The notes under the pieces: model-generated
The model's input: the letters and a program-made list of their open reading frames with translations, nothing else
The model's database searches: none
What the model was told of the DNA's origin: nothing
Assembly: GCF_000297495.1 (NCBI RefSeq)
Contig: NZ_ALWX01000014.1
Location: forward strand, 73,528 to 137,527
DNA: 64,000 nt
Direction: 5' to 3'
DNA from: Janibacter hoylei PVAS-1
GTDB taxonomy: Bacteria; Actinomycetota; Actinomycetes; Actinomycetales; Dermatophilaceae
In this document: positions 19,358-27,722 of the stretch, one piece after another
How the letters are laid out: each line of letters starts with the position of its first letter
Numbering within the stretch: the stretch's first letter is position 1
Program-made: the position numbers and the translations under genes

Positions 19358-20892
19358 CCGGTGGCACTCCGGCGGTCGAGGGCGGCCCGCAGGACCGTCC
19401 GGTCGTCGTGGTCGCGGACCTCGCCGCGCACTTCCTGTCCTTGCTCGTGGCCCTTGCCGAGGACGGCCACGGTCGCGCCGGGGCCGGACTCGTGGGCGAT
19501 GGCGACGGCGCGCTCGATGGCGTCCACCCGCCCGGCGACGATCTCGAGCCGAGCCCGCGAGCGGGGCCACACGCCGTCGGCGACGGCGGCACGGATCACC
19601 TCGGGGTCCTCGTCACGCGGGTTGTCGTCGGTGACGACGACGACGTCGGCGTGCGCCGCCGCGGCCGCCCCCATGCCGGGGCGCTTGCCCGGGTCCCGGC
19701 TGCCGCCGGCACCGAGGACGACGACGAGCAGGCCGTTGGTCTGCGGGCGCAGCGCGGCCAGGGCCGCGCCGACGGCATCCGGGGTGTGCGCGAAGTCGAC
19801 GATCGCCAGAGGCAGCTCGTCGGAGGGGGTGCTCGGAGCGACGATCTCCATCCGGCCGGGCACCTCCGGGCGGGTGAGCACGGCCTCGGCGACCTGGTCG
19901 GCGGGCACACCCGACTCGATGAGCGCGACGGCGGCCATCGCGGTGTTGACCCGGTTGAAGTCGCCGGGCAGGGCCGACTCGAGCCGCACGGTCTCGTCGC
20001 GTCGGGTGAGGCGCACGAGCGGCTGCCGGGGGTCTCCCCCGATGACCCAGTCGGCCTCGGCGTCCAGGCGCGAGGTCACGGTCGTCACGGGGACGCTCGC
20101 CTCGCGGGACAGGCGCTGGCCCCACTCGTCGTCGATGCAGACGACGCCGCGGCGCGAGCGCTCGGGGGTGAAGAGGCTGGCCTTGGCCCGGAAGTACTCC
20201 TCCATGGTGCCGTGGAAGTCGAGGTGGTCCTGGCTGAGGTTGGCGAAGAGGGCCACGTCGTAGACGACCTCGTCGACGCGGTGCAGCGTGAGCGCGTGGC
20301 TGGAGACCTCCATGACGCAGGCGTCGACGCCGCGCTCCCCCATGGTCGCCAGCAGCGCGTGCAGGTCGGTCGTCTCCGGGGTCGTGCGCACCGACTTGAT
20401 CCGCTCGCTGCCGATGCGGGTCTCGATCGTCCCGATGAGCCCCGTCGTGCGGCCGAGCGCCTCGAGCGCCGAGACCATGAGGTAGGCCGTCGTCGTCTTG
20501 CCGTTGGTGCCGGTGATGCCAAACATCTTGGGCCGTCGGGCGGCGCTGTCGTAGACCGCGGCCGCGACCCGGCCGAGCACGGTGCGGGGCCGCTCCACCT
20601 CGACGAGGGGCAGCTCGACCCCCTTCGCCCGGAGGCGGGAAACCCCGTCGGCATCGGTGAGGACGGCGACGGCGCCGGCCGCGAGGGCCTGGTCGACGAA
20701 GTCGGCGCCGTGGGCGCGGGCCCCGGGGAGGGCGGCCCACAGGTCGCCGGGCTGCAGGGTCTTGGTGTCGAGCGAGACGCCGGTGACCTCGGTGGCCAGG
20801 TCACCGTGGGTGAGCCGGGCACCGTCGCCGAGGAGGTCGGCGACGGTGTGCAGGGTCAGCGGGCGGACCCGCTCTGGGCGAGGAAAAGACAC
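19354..20892 (-). CDS. murE: UDP-MurNAc-L-Ala-D-Glu:diaminopimelate ligase
   Basis: Adds the third stem-peptide residue; 512 residues. It has [13 protein letters not shown] (ATP loop, about residue 125), TTPETTDLH, SQDHLDFHG and FAHTPDAV. The substrate-recognition motif reads DNPRDEDP; DNPR with Arg is the pattern of meso-diaminopimelate-adding enzymes, so the cell wall is predicted to be mDAP-based. The GTG start at 20892 lies 12 bp from the pbpB stop. This motif rule comes from family knowledge; it has not been tested here. Confidence 0.94.
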   Translation of the reverse strand: MSFPRPERVRPLTLHTVADLLGDGARLTHGDLATEVTGVSLDTKTLQPGDLWAALPGARAHGADFVDQALAAGAVAVLTDADGVSRLRAKGVELPLVEVERPRTVLGRVAAAVYDSAARRPKMFGITGTNGKTTTAYLMVSALEALGRTTGLIGTIETRIGSERIKSVRTTPETTDLHALLATMGERGVDACVMEVSSHALTLHRVDEVVYDVALFANLSQDHLDFHGTMEEYFRAKASLFTPERSRRGVVCIDDEWGQRLSREASVPVTTVTSRLDAEADWVIGGDPRQPLVRLTRRDETVRLESALPGDFNRVNTAMAAVALIESGVPADQVAEAVLTRPEVPGRMEIVAPSTPSDELPLAIVDFAHTPDAVGAALAALRPQTNGLLVVVLGAGGSRDPGKRPGMGAAAAAHADVVVVTDDNPRDEDPEVIRAAVADGVWPRSRARLEIVAGRVDAIERAVAIAHESGPGATVAVLGKGHEQGQEVRGEVRDHDDRTVLRAALDRRSATG

Positions 20893-20903
20893 GTCGGCCG
20901 ACC

Positions 20904-23031
20904 CTACCCGTCGCCGGGCGTACCCCGGTCCTTCAGCAGACCCGGGGTGTCGTCGGCCGGTCGCTTGGACAGCTTGGTGCGCACCTTGGGCGCCTTCTCG
21001 TCCTGCGGTGTCGGCGGGACCTTTTCGTGCTGGAGTGCGTAGGTCATGACGTCCTTGAAGACCGGGGCGGCGACGGTGCCGCCGTAGTAGCCCTTGATCG
21101 GGCGCTGGAGGATGACCGAGACGACGAGCTGCGGGTCGTCAGCCGGCGCGAAGCCGATGAAGCTCGCCGTCTTGCCCGAGTACCCGCCCGTGCGCGAGTC
21201 GTACCGGTCGGCGGTGCCGGTCTTGCCGGCGACCCGGTAGCCCTCGATGCGGGCCTGCGGCGCGGTGCCCTCCTCGGAGACGACGCCTTCGAGCATCCGG
21301 GAGACCTCGTTGGCCGTCTCCTTGGAGACCGCCTGGGTGCGCGTGCCGGCCGGCGCGGGGTCCCACCCGCCCTGGCCGTCACTCACCTCCTTGACGAAGG
21401 TCGGGCTGATCCGCACGCCGTCGTTGGCGATGGCCTGGAAGACGTTGGTCACCTGGATCGCGGTCGTGGACACACCCTGGCCGTAGGTGATCGTCGCCCG
21501 CTGGGAGCCGTTCCACGTCTCCGCCTTGGGCAGCAGACCCGCCGACTCCCCCGGGAATCCTGACCCGCTCGTCGACCCGAAGCCGAACTTGCGCAGGTAC
21601 TCCTCGAGGGTCTTGGGCTCCATCGTCTCGCCGATGAGGATCGTGCCGGTGTTGCTCGACTGCGCCAGGGCCCCGGCGACCGTCCGGTACTCGTCGGGGT
21701 GGGGGTGCGAGTCGTTGAGCGTGCGGTTGCCGCGGTTGACCGACCCCGGGAGGATCATCGGCGTCTCCGGGGTGATCGTGTCCTCCTCGAGCCCCGCCGC
21801 GACGGTCATGATCTTCGACGTCGAGCCGGGCTCGAAGACGTCGCTGAAGGCGAGGTTGCTGTAGACGCCCTTGCCGTCCCCGAGGTTGTTGGGGTCGAAG
21901 GTCGGGTAGGACGCCAGGGCGACGAGCTCACCGGTGACCCGCTGGACGACGATCGTGCCCGAGAGCGCGTCGGTCTCCTTGACCTTGTCGGCCAGGGCAT
22001 TTTGCGCGTACCACTGGATGTCGTTGTCGATCGTCAGGCGCACGTCCTTGCCGGCCGTGCCGGAGGTGACGTCGTCGGAGGCATTGGGCAGGCGCGAGCC
22101 GTCCTGCGCGATCTCGTACGTGGCCTGTCCGGGCGTGCCCTTGAGCACGTCGTCGAGCTGGAGCTCGAGGCCACCGCCGGCGCTCTGGTCCTGCGGCTGG
22201 ACGAAGCCGACGAGCGAGGCGACGGTCGTCGACTGCGGGTAGGTGCGCTGCGAGGAGCGCTCGGAGTAGATGCCGGGGATGCCCAGGGCGTTGATCTTGC
22301 GCCAGGTGAGCGGCGAGATGTTCTTGGCCAGCGGCCGGTAGCGCAGGTCGCCGGTGAGCTTGGGCTCGATCTCGGAGGCCGGGTCGCCGAGGATCTCGGC
22401 CAGGTCCTCGGCCGCGCCCTCGACGCCGACGGTGGTGCGCTCGCCGTCGACCGTCTTCTTGTACTCGGGCACCGCGGTCTGGTCGACGATGACGGTGCGC
22501 CGCTCCTGGCTCTGCGCGAGGACGGTGTTGTTGACGTCGTAGATCGTGCCGCGGTGCGCCGGGATCGCCTCGGTGTGCGTCCGCTGACGCAGGGCGTCGG
22601 CGGCGACCGCGTCGGAGTCGAAGCCCTGGATGCGCAGCAGCTGTGCGGCGAAGAGGCTGAGCACGATGAGCGAGACGACCATGAGGGCGCGCATGCGGGC
22701 GCGCGGGCTGCCGACGGCTGGGGTGGCCGTCGCCGGTCGCGTGGCCGGTCGGGTCGACGAAGGGCGTGGTCCGCGCGTCGGTCGGGTGGCCGGGCGGGAC
22801 GCCGCGGGGGCGCGAGGCGGTCGTGCGCGCGGTCTTCTTCGCGGCCGCCTTCGTCGCGGGTGGGGGTGCCGAGGTCTTCTTCGCGGAGGCCTTCTTCGCC
22901 GCCGACGTCTTGGCCGCCGATGTCTTGGCCGCACCCTTCGGGGCGGCCGTCTTCTTCGCGGCCGGCCCGGGGCGGGCCGAGCGCGTGGGCCGGCCCGTGC
23001 TCCGGGGGTCCTCGGGTCGGCGCTGGCTCAC
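20904..23031 (-). CDS. pbpB: Septal transpeptidase PBP2b/FtsI (frame broken by one base in the N-terminal tail)
   Basis: Class B penicillin-binding protein that crosslinks septal peptidoglycan. The GTG at 23031 begins MSQRRPEDPRSTG and a Lys/Ala-rich cytoplasmic tail (about residues 24-68, AAKKTAAPK-type units). A run of five G at 22806-22810 then breaks frame; four would give TTASRPAASRPATRPTRG and join the transmembrane helix RALMVVSLIVLSLFAAQLL. The transpeptidase motifs are all intact: SxxK as EPGSTSKIM, SxN as AQSSNTG, and KTG as AGKTGTADRY. Length 2128 is 3n+1. The restored protein has about 708 residues. The tail is unusually basic for FtsI. Confidence 0.9.
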
Positions 23032-23044
23032 CGCGCTCCCCCTC

Positions 23045-23575
23045 TCAGTCCTTGGTCGAGCTGCTGCTCTTGGTGCTGCTCTGCTTCTTCATGCTCTCGT
23101 CGGCGGTCTTCTTCGTGCTCGTCGAGCTCTTGTCCGCCTCGTCCGCGGTGCTCGTGGCCGCTGCTCCCACCGTAAATCCGTCGGGCTTCTCGGCCACCGT
23201 CGCCACGCCGAGCACCTTGCCCTGGTCGACGTCGATGAAGGCCGCTGACTGGGCCGGCACCATGCCGAGCTCGTCCGCGCGGGTCGCCAGGTTCTGCGGC
23301 GCGGACTTGGCGTTGATCGACTGGGCGAGGGAGTCCTCGGTGTCCGCGAGGCTCGCCGAGCGGGCCTCGAGCGCGGAGACCTTGAAGGAGTCCTGGGCCA
23401 TCGAGGTGTTGAGCCCGAGCACGGCGGCAAGACCGGCGAGCAGGAGGGCGACGCACAGGACGGCAAACCACGGCGACCCGGACCGGTCGGCGGGCGTGAC
23501 GACCTGCAGCGAGGCGCGCTCCCGACGGGCCGGGGTTCGGCGGGCGACGGTGGTGGCGACGGTCGACTGGCTCAT
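23045..23575 (-). CDS. ftsL: FtsL-like bitopic division protein
   Basis: Product of 176 residues between rsmH and pbpB, the fixed position of ftsL. One transmembrane helix (about 35-57, FAVLCVALLLAGLAAVLGLN) is followed by a short extracytoplasmic coiled coil (about 65-95) with a LxxRADELGMVP-type segment common to actinobacterial FtsL. The C-terminal ~40 residues are Ser/Thr/Lys rich (STSTKKTADES and SSTKSSSSTKD), an extension beyond typical FtsL. ATG at 23575 has AAGG within the rsmH end as ribosome-binding site. FtsL is too divergent for motif-level proof, so position and topology are the main evidence. Confidence 0.8.
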   Translation of the reverse strand: MSQSTVATTVARRTPARRERASLQVVTPADRSGSPWFAVLCVALLLAGLAAVLGLNTSMAQDSFKVSALEARSASLADTEDSLAQSINAKSAPQNLATRADELGMVPAQSAAFIDVDQGKVLGVATVAEKPDGFTVGAAATSTADEADKSSTSTKKTADESMKKQSSTKSSSSTKD

Positions 23576-23578
23576 CTC

Positions 23579-24583
23579 TTACGCGCCTTCTCTCGGTGGA
23601 CGGATGCGTTCGGCCCCACGCAGTCGGACCGAGGCGGATCGGGAGTTGGTGGCGAGCTCGTGCTCGCTCGGGGTGAGGGCACCCCGGGTGGTCAGCCGCA
23701 GCTCGGCCGCGTGCTCAGGCAGCTCGACGGGCAGGTCGGCCGGCGAGGTCGACGTCGCGCCGCGGGCGAGCGCCTTCTTGGTGATGCGGTCCTCGAGCGA
23801 GTGGAAGGACAGGACGGCGAGGCGCCCACCGACCGCGAGCCGCCGCAGCGCCACCGGGAGCGCCCGGGACCACCCGGCGAGCTCCTCGTTGACCTCGATG
23901 CGCAGGGCCTGGAAGGTCCGCTTGGCCGGGTGCCCACCCCCGCGCTGCGAGGCCATGGGGATGGTCGAGCGGAGCAGCTCGACGAGCCGCCCCGAGCGGT
24001 CGAAGGGAGCGACCTCCCGCTCGCGGACGATCGCGCCGGCGATCTTGCGGGCGAAGCGCTCCTCGCCGAACTCCGACAGCACCCGGGCCAGGTCCCGGGC
24101 GTCGTAGGTGTTGAGCACCTCGGCGGCCGTGACGCCCGTCGTGGGGTCCATCCGCATGTCGAGGGGCGCGTCGTGCGCGTAGGCGAAGCCGCGCTCGGTC
24201 TCGTCCAGCTGCAGCGAGGAGACGCCGAGGTCGAAGAAGGCGGAGGTCACCGTGTCGATGCCGAGGTCGTCGAGGACCTCGCCGATCTCGTCGTTGACCG
24301 CGTGCACGAGGGTGACCCGGTCGCCGAAGGGGGCGAGCCGCTCCCCCGCGAGGCGCAGCGCCTGCGGGTCGCGGTCGATGCCGATGAGGCGGACCTGCGG
24401 GTCGGACTCGAGCACGGCCTGCGCGTGGCCGCCCATGCCGAGGGTCCCGTCGACGTGGATCGCGCCCGGCGTGGAGAGCGCGGGCGCGAGGAGCTCGAGG
24501 ACCTCGTCGAGCATGACGGGGACGTGGCGGGAGGCCGCGTCGCGGTCGTCGGTCGTCAGGTCACGGTCGGCGTCGTGCTCCAC
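23579..24583 (-). CDS. rsmH: 16S rRNA m4C1402 methyltransferase RsmH (MraW)
   Basis: SAM-dependent methyltransferase acting on C1402 of 16S rRNA; 334 residues. Motifs include [13 protein letters not shown] (about 20), the SAM-binding [27 protein letters not shown], and the C-terminal [18 protein letters not shown] at 24583, with GGGAG a few bases before it, is preferred because the product then begins about 17 residues ahead of the conserved block; upstream in-frame sequence lies in the structured mraZ-rsmH gap. The TAA stop is followed 3 bp later by ftsL. Confidence 0.93.
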   Translation of the reverse strand: MEHDADRDLTTDDRDAASRHVPVMLDEVLELLAPALSTPGAIHVDGTLGMGGHAQAVLESDPQVRLIGIDRDPQALRLAGERLAPFGDRVTLVHAVNDEIGEVLDDLGIDTVTSAFFDLGVSSLQLDETERGFAYAHDAPLDMRMDPTTGVTAAEVLNTYDARDLARVLSEFGEERFARKIAGAIVREREVAPFDRSGRLVELLRSTIPMASQRGGGHPAKRTFQALRIEVNEELAGWSRALPVALRRLAVGGRLAVLSFHSLEDRITKKALARGATSTSPADLPVELPEHAAELRLTTRGALTPSEHELATNSRSASVRLRGAERIRPPREGA

Positions 24584-24747
24584 GGTGCTCCCTTCGTGCT
24601 CGTCGGTGGTGTCGGGTGGTGGTGCGGGGTGGGGTGGTGATCTCCGGCTGGTGCTCGCTGCTGCCACCTGGTCCCCATCCGGGACGATCCGGCCCGGGGG
24701 AAGTCGGGTCGGCGCCGTCACGGCTGGAGGCCGGATGGCAGCAGCTG
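24584..24747 (-). ncRNA. Possible structured leader between mraZ and rsmH
   Basis: This 164-bp gap holds a perfect 10-bp inverted repeat (24657-24666 with 24736-24745, GCTGCTGCCA/TGGCAGCAGC) enclosing a second stem whose arms are CATCCGG and CCGGATG. Nested stems right before rsmH recall the actinobacterial mraW RNA motif described from comparative genomics, but I cannot confirm a match without a covariance search. Alternatives are a simple attenuator or a transcription pause. Confidence 0.35.
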
Positions 24748-25179
24748 TCACATGAGTCCGGGGATCACCTCCTCGGACTGGTCGGCGAAGGCCTGCTCGG
24801 TGCTCGCCAGGTACTCCTCCCACGCGGCGGTGTCCCAGACCTCGACGCGCGAGCCGGTCCCGATGACCGTGCAGTCACGGTCGAGGCCGGCGTACTGGCG
24901 CAGCGCGGCCGGCACGGTGACCCGGCCCTGCTTGTCGGGGATCTCGTCGCTCGCGCCGGAGAGGAAGACGCGCATGTAGTCGCGGGCCGCCTTGCTCGAC
25001 GTCGGGGCCTCCTGGAACTTCTGCGTGATCTTGGCGAACTCGTCCATGGGGAAGACGTAGAGGCAGCGCTCCTGCCCGCGGGTCATGACGAGGCCGCCGG
25101 CGAGCTTGTCGCGGAACTTGGCGGGGAGGAAGAGCCGGCCCTTGTCGTCGAGCTTCGGGGTGTGGGTACCGAGGAACAT
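24748..25179 (-). CDS. mraZ: Transcriptional regulator MraZ
   Basis: Product of 143 residues with two SpoVT-AbrB-like repeats. The first contains [21 protein letters not shown] (DKGR motif), the second [24 protein letters not shown]. MraZ binds direct repeats in its own promoter and represses the division and cell-wall cluster in the bacteria studied. ATG at 25179 has a GGGGAGG site upstream; the longer in-frame upstream reading carries no conserved sequence. It is first in the minus-strand cluster and faces a divergent moxR operon across a 324-bp regulatory region. Confidence 0.95.
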   Translation of the reverse strand: MFLGTHTPKLDDKGRLFLPAKFRDKLAGGLVMTRGQERCLYVFPMDEFAKITQKFQEAPTSSKAARDYMRVFLSGASDEIPDKQGRVTVPAALRQYAGLDRDCTVIGTGSRVEVWDTAAWEEYLASTEQAFADQSEEVIPGLM

Positions 25180-25232
25180 CGCGGCCACCTCCCCTTCGTC
25201 TCGACCCGCATGGCTCCCTGCTCTTCCTTGTT

Positions 25233-25252
25233 GCCCCACTTTACTCCACCCA
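25233..25252 (-). promoter_or_regulatory. MraZ-box-like sequence facing mraZ
   Basis: On the minus strand it reads TGGGTGGAGTAAAGTGGGGC, about 54 bp before the mraZ start. It contains two TGGG cores; a further TGGG lies at 25267-25270. MraZ is known to bind TGGG-containing repeats upstream of its own gene, so this is the probable autoregulatory operator. Confidence 0.65.
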
Positions 25253-25319
25253 TGAGACAAAAGACACCCACTCAGGCAGGTTTTCGCCGATCAGATGCTG
25301 AGTTTTCCCTGATAAATCA

Positions 25320-25339
25320 AGGGTGGTGCAAAGTGGGGC
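25320..25339 (+). promoter_or_regulatory. MraZ-box-like sequence facing moxR
   Basis: On the plus strand it reads AGGGTGGTGCAAAGTGGGGC, which matches the mraZ-facing box at 17 of 20 positions but in the opposite orientation, 67 bp away. It lies about 165 bp upstream of moxR. Whether MraZ binds it is an inference. Confidence 0.5.
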
Positions 25340-25455
25340 GAAATATCCGTCGCCGACTCCTCCGCGGGGGCCTCGGCGCACCCACGTCCTGCCGTCAGTG
25401 GCTCGGTCGCCGGTATTCGGGGGCGAGGCGCGCCGGGCCACGTAGGGTCGGGTGC

Positions 25456-25475
25456 ACAGCGGAGCGAAGTGGGGC
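25456..25475 (+). promoter_or_regulatory. Weaker third MraZ-box-like sequence
   Basis: Plus-strand ACAGCGGAGCGAAGTGGGGC matches the mraZ-facing box at 14 of 20 positions, with the GAAGTGGGGC half conserved. It is 29 bp before the proposed moxR start, a position compatible with repression. Confidence 0.35.
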
Positions 25476-25503
25476 GGCATCGTTCGTCCGGATCGGAGAC
25501 CAC

Positions 25504-26496
25504 GTGACCCTCAGCAGGGAGAGCACCCCGACGATGGCCGTCCCCAGCGCGGACCTCGAGCACGTGGTGCGGGTGGGTGGCGCGCTCACCGACGCCATGA
25601 ACGCCGTCATCGAGGGCAAGCCCGACGTCGTGCGCACCGCCGTCACCGTGCTCCTCGCCGAGGGGCACCTGCTCGTCGAAGACGTCCCGGGCGTCGGCAA
25701 GACGATGCTCGCCAAGACGTTGGCGCGCAGCATCGACGCCTCTGTCCGTCGGGTGCAGTTCACCCCCGACCTGCTGCCGAGCGACATCACCGGCGTGAGC
25801 ATCTACAACCAGGACCAGCACGACTTCGAGTTCCGCCCCGGCGCGGTGTTTGCCAACGTCGTCATCGGCGACGAGATCAACCGCGCCTCGCCCAAGGCGC
25901 AGTCCGCCCTCCTCGAGTGCATGGAGGAGGCCCAGGTGACCGTCGACGGCACGACCTACGAGCTGCCGCGGCCCTTCATCATCATGGCGACGCAGAACCC
26001 GGTGGAGATGGAAGGCACCTACCCCCTGCCCGAGGCCCAGCGCGACCGCTTCATGGCCCGGCTGTCGATGGGCTATCCCACGAGCGCGGCCGAGGTCGCC
26101 ATGCTCGACCACCACGGTGCGAGCTCCCCGCTCGACCAGCTCCAGCCGGTCACCGACGCCGACGGCATCGCGCGGCTCATCCGCGCGGTGCGCACCGTCC
26201 ACGCCGCGAGCGCCGTGCGGCAGTACGTCGTCGACATCGCCGCCGCCACCCGCACGAGCTCCCTCATCCGGCTCGGCGCCTCCCCGCGCGCCACCCTCCA
26301 CCTGCTGCGCGCCGGCCGTTCCCGAGCCGCCCTCGAGGGCCGCGACCACGTGCTGCCCGACGACATCCAGGCGATTGCGCCGGTCGTCCTGGCCCACCGT
26401 CTGCTCCTGAGCAGCGAGGCCCAGCTCGCCCGCCGCGAGCCCCTCGACATCGTCACCGAGCTCGTGCGCCGCACGCGCGTGCCCGCCTCCCGGTGA
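25504..26496 (+). CDS. moxR: MoxR-family AAA+ ATPase
   Basis: AAA+ chaperone-like ATPase, 330 residues. Walker A is VEDVPGVGKTMLAKTLA (about 58-74) and Walker B is VVIGDEINRASPKAQSALLECMEE; sensor region MATQNPVEMEGTYPLPEAQRDRF is intact. MoxR proteins act with von Willebrand-type or DUF58 partners in maturing or remodelling protein complexes. The GTG at 25504 has GGAG 5 nt upstream; an ATG at 25534 is also possible. It forms an operon with the DUF58 and transglutaminase genes, a common actinobacterial trio. Confidence 0.9.
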   Translation: MTLSRESTPTMAVPSADLEHVVRVGGALTDAMNAVIEGKPDVVRTAVTVLLAEGHLLVEDVPGVGKTMLAKTLARSIDASVRRVQFTPDLLPSDITGVSIYNQDQHDFEFRPGAVFANVVIGDEINRASPKAQSALLECMEEAQVTVDGTTYELPRPFIIMATQNPVEMEGTYPLPEAQRDRFMARLSMGYPTSAAEVAMLDHHGASSPLDQLQPVTDADGIARLIRAVRTVHAASAVRQYVVDIAAATRTSSLIRLGASPRATLHLLRAGRSRAALEGRDHVLPDDIQAIAPVVLAHRLLLSSEAQLARREPLDIVTELVRRTRVPASR

Positions 26497-26506
26497 GGAG
26501 ACGCAG

Positions 26507-27722
26507 GTGACGCTCCGGGGGCGCCTCTTCGTCGGCGCGGGGGCTCTCGTCGTCGCCACCGGTCTCGTCCTGGGTCTGCACGACCTGACGAAGATCGGGC
26601 TGCTGCTCGTGCTCCTGCCGGGGCTCGCCGTGCTCCTCTCGCGACGCGAGCTCGACCTCGACATCACCCGGGTCGTCCACCCCACCCGGGTGACGACGGA
26701 CGCCCACGCCGACGTGACCGTGCGGGTGCGCAACGACGGCCGGCTGCCGACCCCGCTGCTGCGCGGCGAGGAGGGGCTCGCCTATGCGCTCGGTGACCGG
26801 CCACACCTGCTCGTCCCGCGGCTCGACGGCGGCGAGTCCCGCCAGCTGACCTACCGCGTGCGGTCGCACGTGCGCGGCCACCACCGCATCGGACCGCTCA
26901 CGCTGCGTGTGGACGACCCCTTCGGCCTGGCGACGCGGGGGGTGACGGTCCCCGGCGAGGCGACCCTCGTCGTGCTGCCCCGCGTCGTGCCCCTCTCCCC
27001 GGTGCGCGGTGTCGCCGCGGGCAGCGGTGGCGAGACGACGACCTCCCCGAGGATCGCCCTGCACGGTGAGGACGACGTCGCTGTGCGCGAGTACCGCATG
27101 GGCGACGACCTGCGCCGCATCCACTGGCGCTCGACGGCGCGCACCGGCGAGACGATGGTCCGCCAGGACGAGCAGCCCACGAGGCGGCGAGTGCTCGTGC
27201 TCCTCGACGACCGGGCCGCCGTGCACGCCGGCACGGGCGACGGCGGTTCATTCGAGTGGTCGGTGACCGCGGTGGCGTCCGTCGCCACCCTGCTCCTGCG
27301 AGAGCGCTTCGAGGTGCACCTGTGCCTCACCTCCGACACCTCCGGCACGGTGCTACCCGTGCAGGGCATCGACCACGCCCTCGACGAGCTCGCAGCGGTC
27401 CAGCCCCACGAGACGACCTCTCCGAGCGGGATCGTCGAGGCCCTCGACGAGTTCGCCCACCACGGTGGCGGCCTCGTCGTCGTCGTCGTGGGCGCCCTCG
27501 ACGACGACGTCGCCGCGATGTGCACGGGCCGCTCCCGGCACGGGATCGCCCTGGTCATCGATCGCGGCGGCTTCGCCCACGGTCAGGACGAAGGGGGGGC
27601 CCGCCGGGGCCACCGCCCAGCAGCTCGCGCTCGGCGGGTGGCGGGCCCAGGTCGTCTCGCCAGGGGCCTCGCTGCCCGAGGTGTGGGCACGCGCCACGGT
27701 CGGCATGGGAGCGATCCGGTGA
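26507..27722 (+). CDS. DUF58 domain protein (frame broken by one base near the 3' end)
   Basis: Partner protein of MoxR; about 404 residues when restored. Two N-terminal transmembrane helices (about 8-45) are followed by a beta-rich region and the DUF58 core EYRMGDDLRRIHWRSTARTGE (about 195-215) and a VWA-like C-terminal half. A run of seven G at 27593-27599 shifts frame; six would give DEGGPAGATAQQLALGG and end MGAIR with a TGA at 27720-27722. As sequenced, the frame reads on into the next gene and would appear as a false 1169-residue fusion. Length 1216 is 3n+1. GTG at 26507 has GAGGAG upstream. Confidence 0.87.

Larger units (their letters stand above)
25180..25503. promoter_or_regulatory. 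Divergent control region between mraZ and moxR
   Basis: A 324-bp non-coding stretch, AT-richer than the surroundings near 25250-25320. It holds three MraZ-box-like sequences (listed separately), one facing mraZ and two facing moxR. Promoters for both directions must lie here, but no convincing -10/-35 pair can be assigned by eye. Confidence 0.7.
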
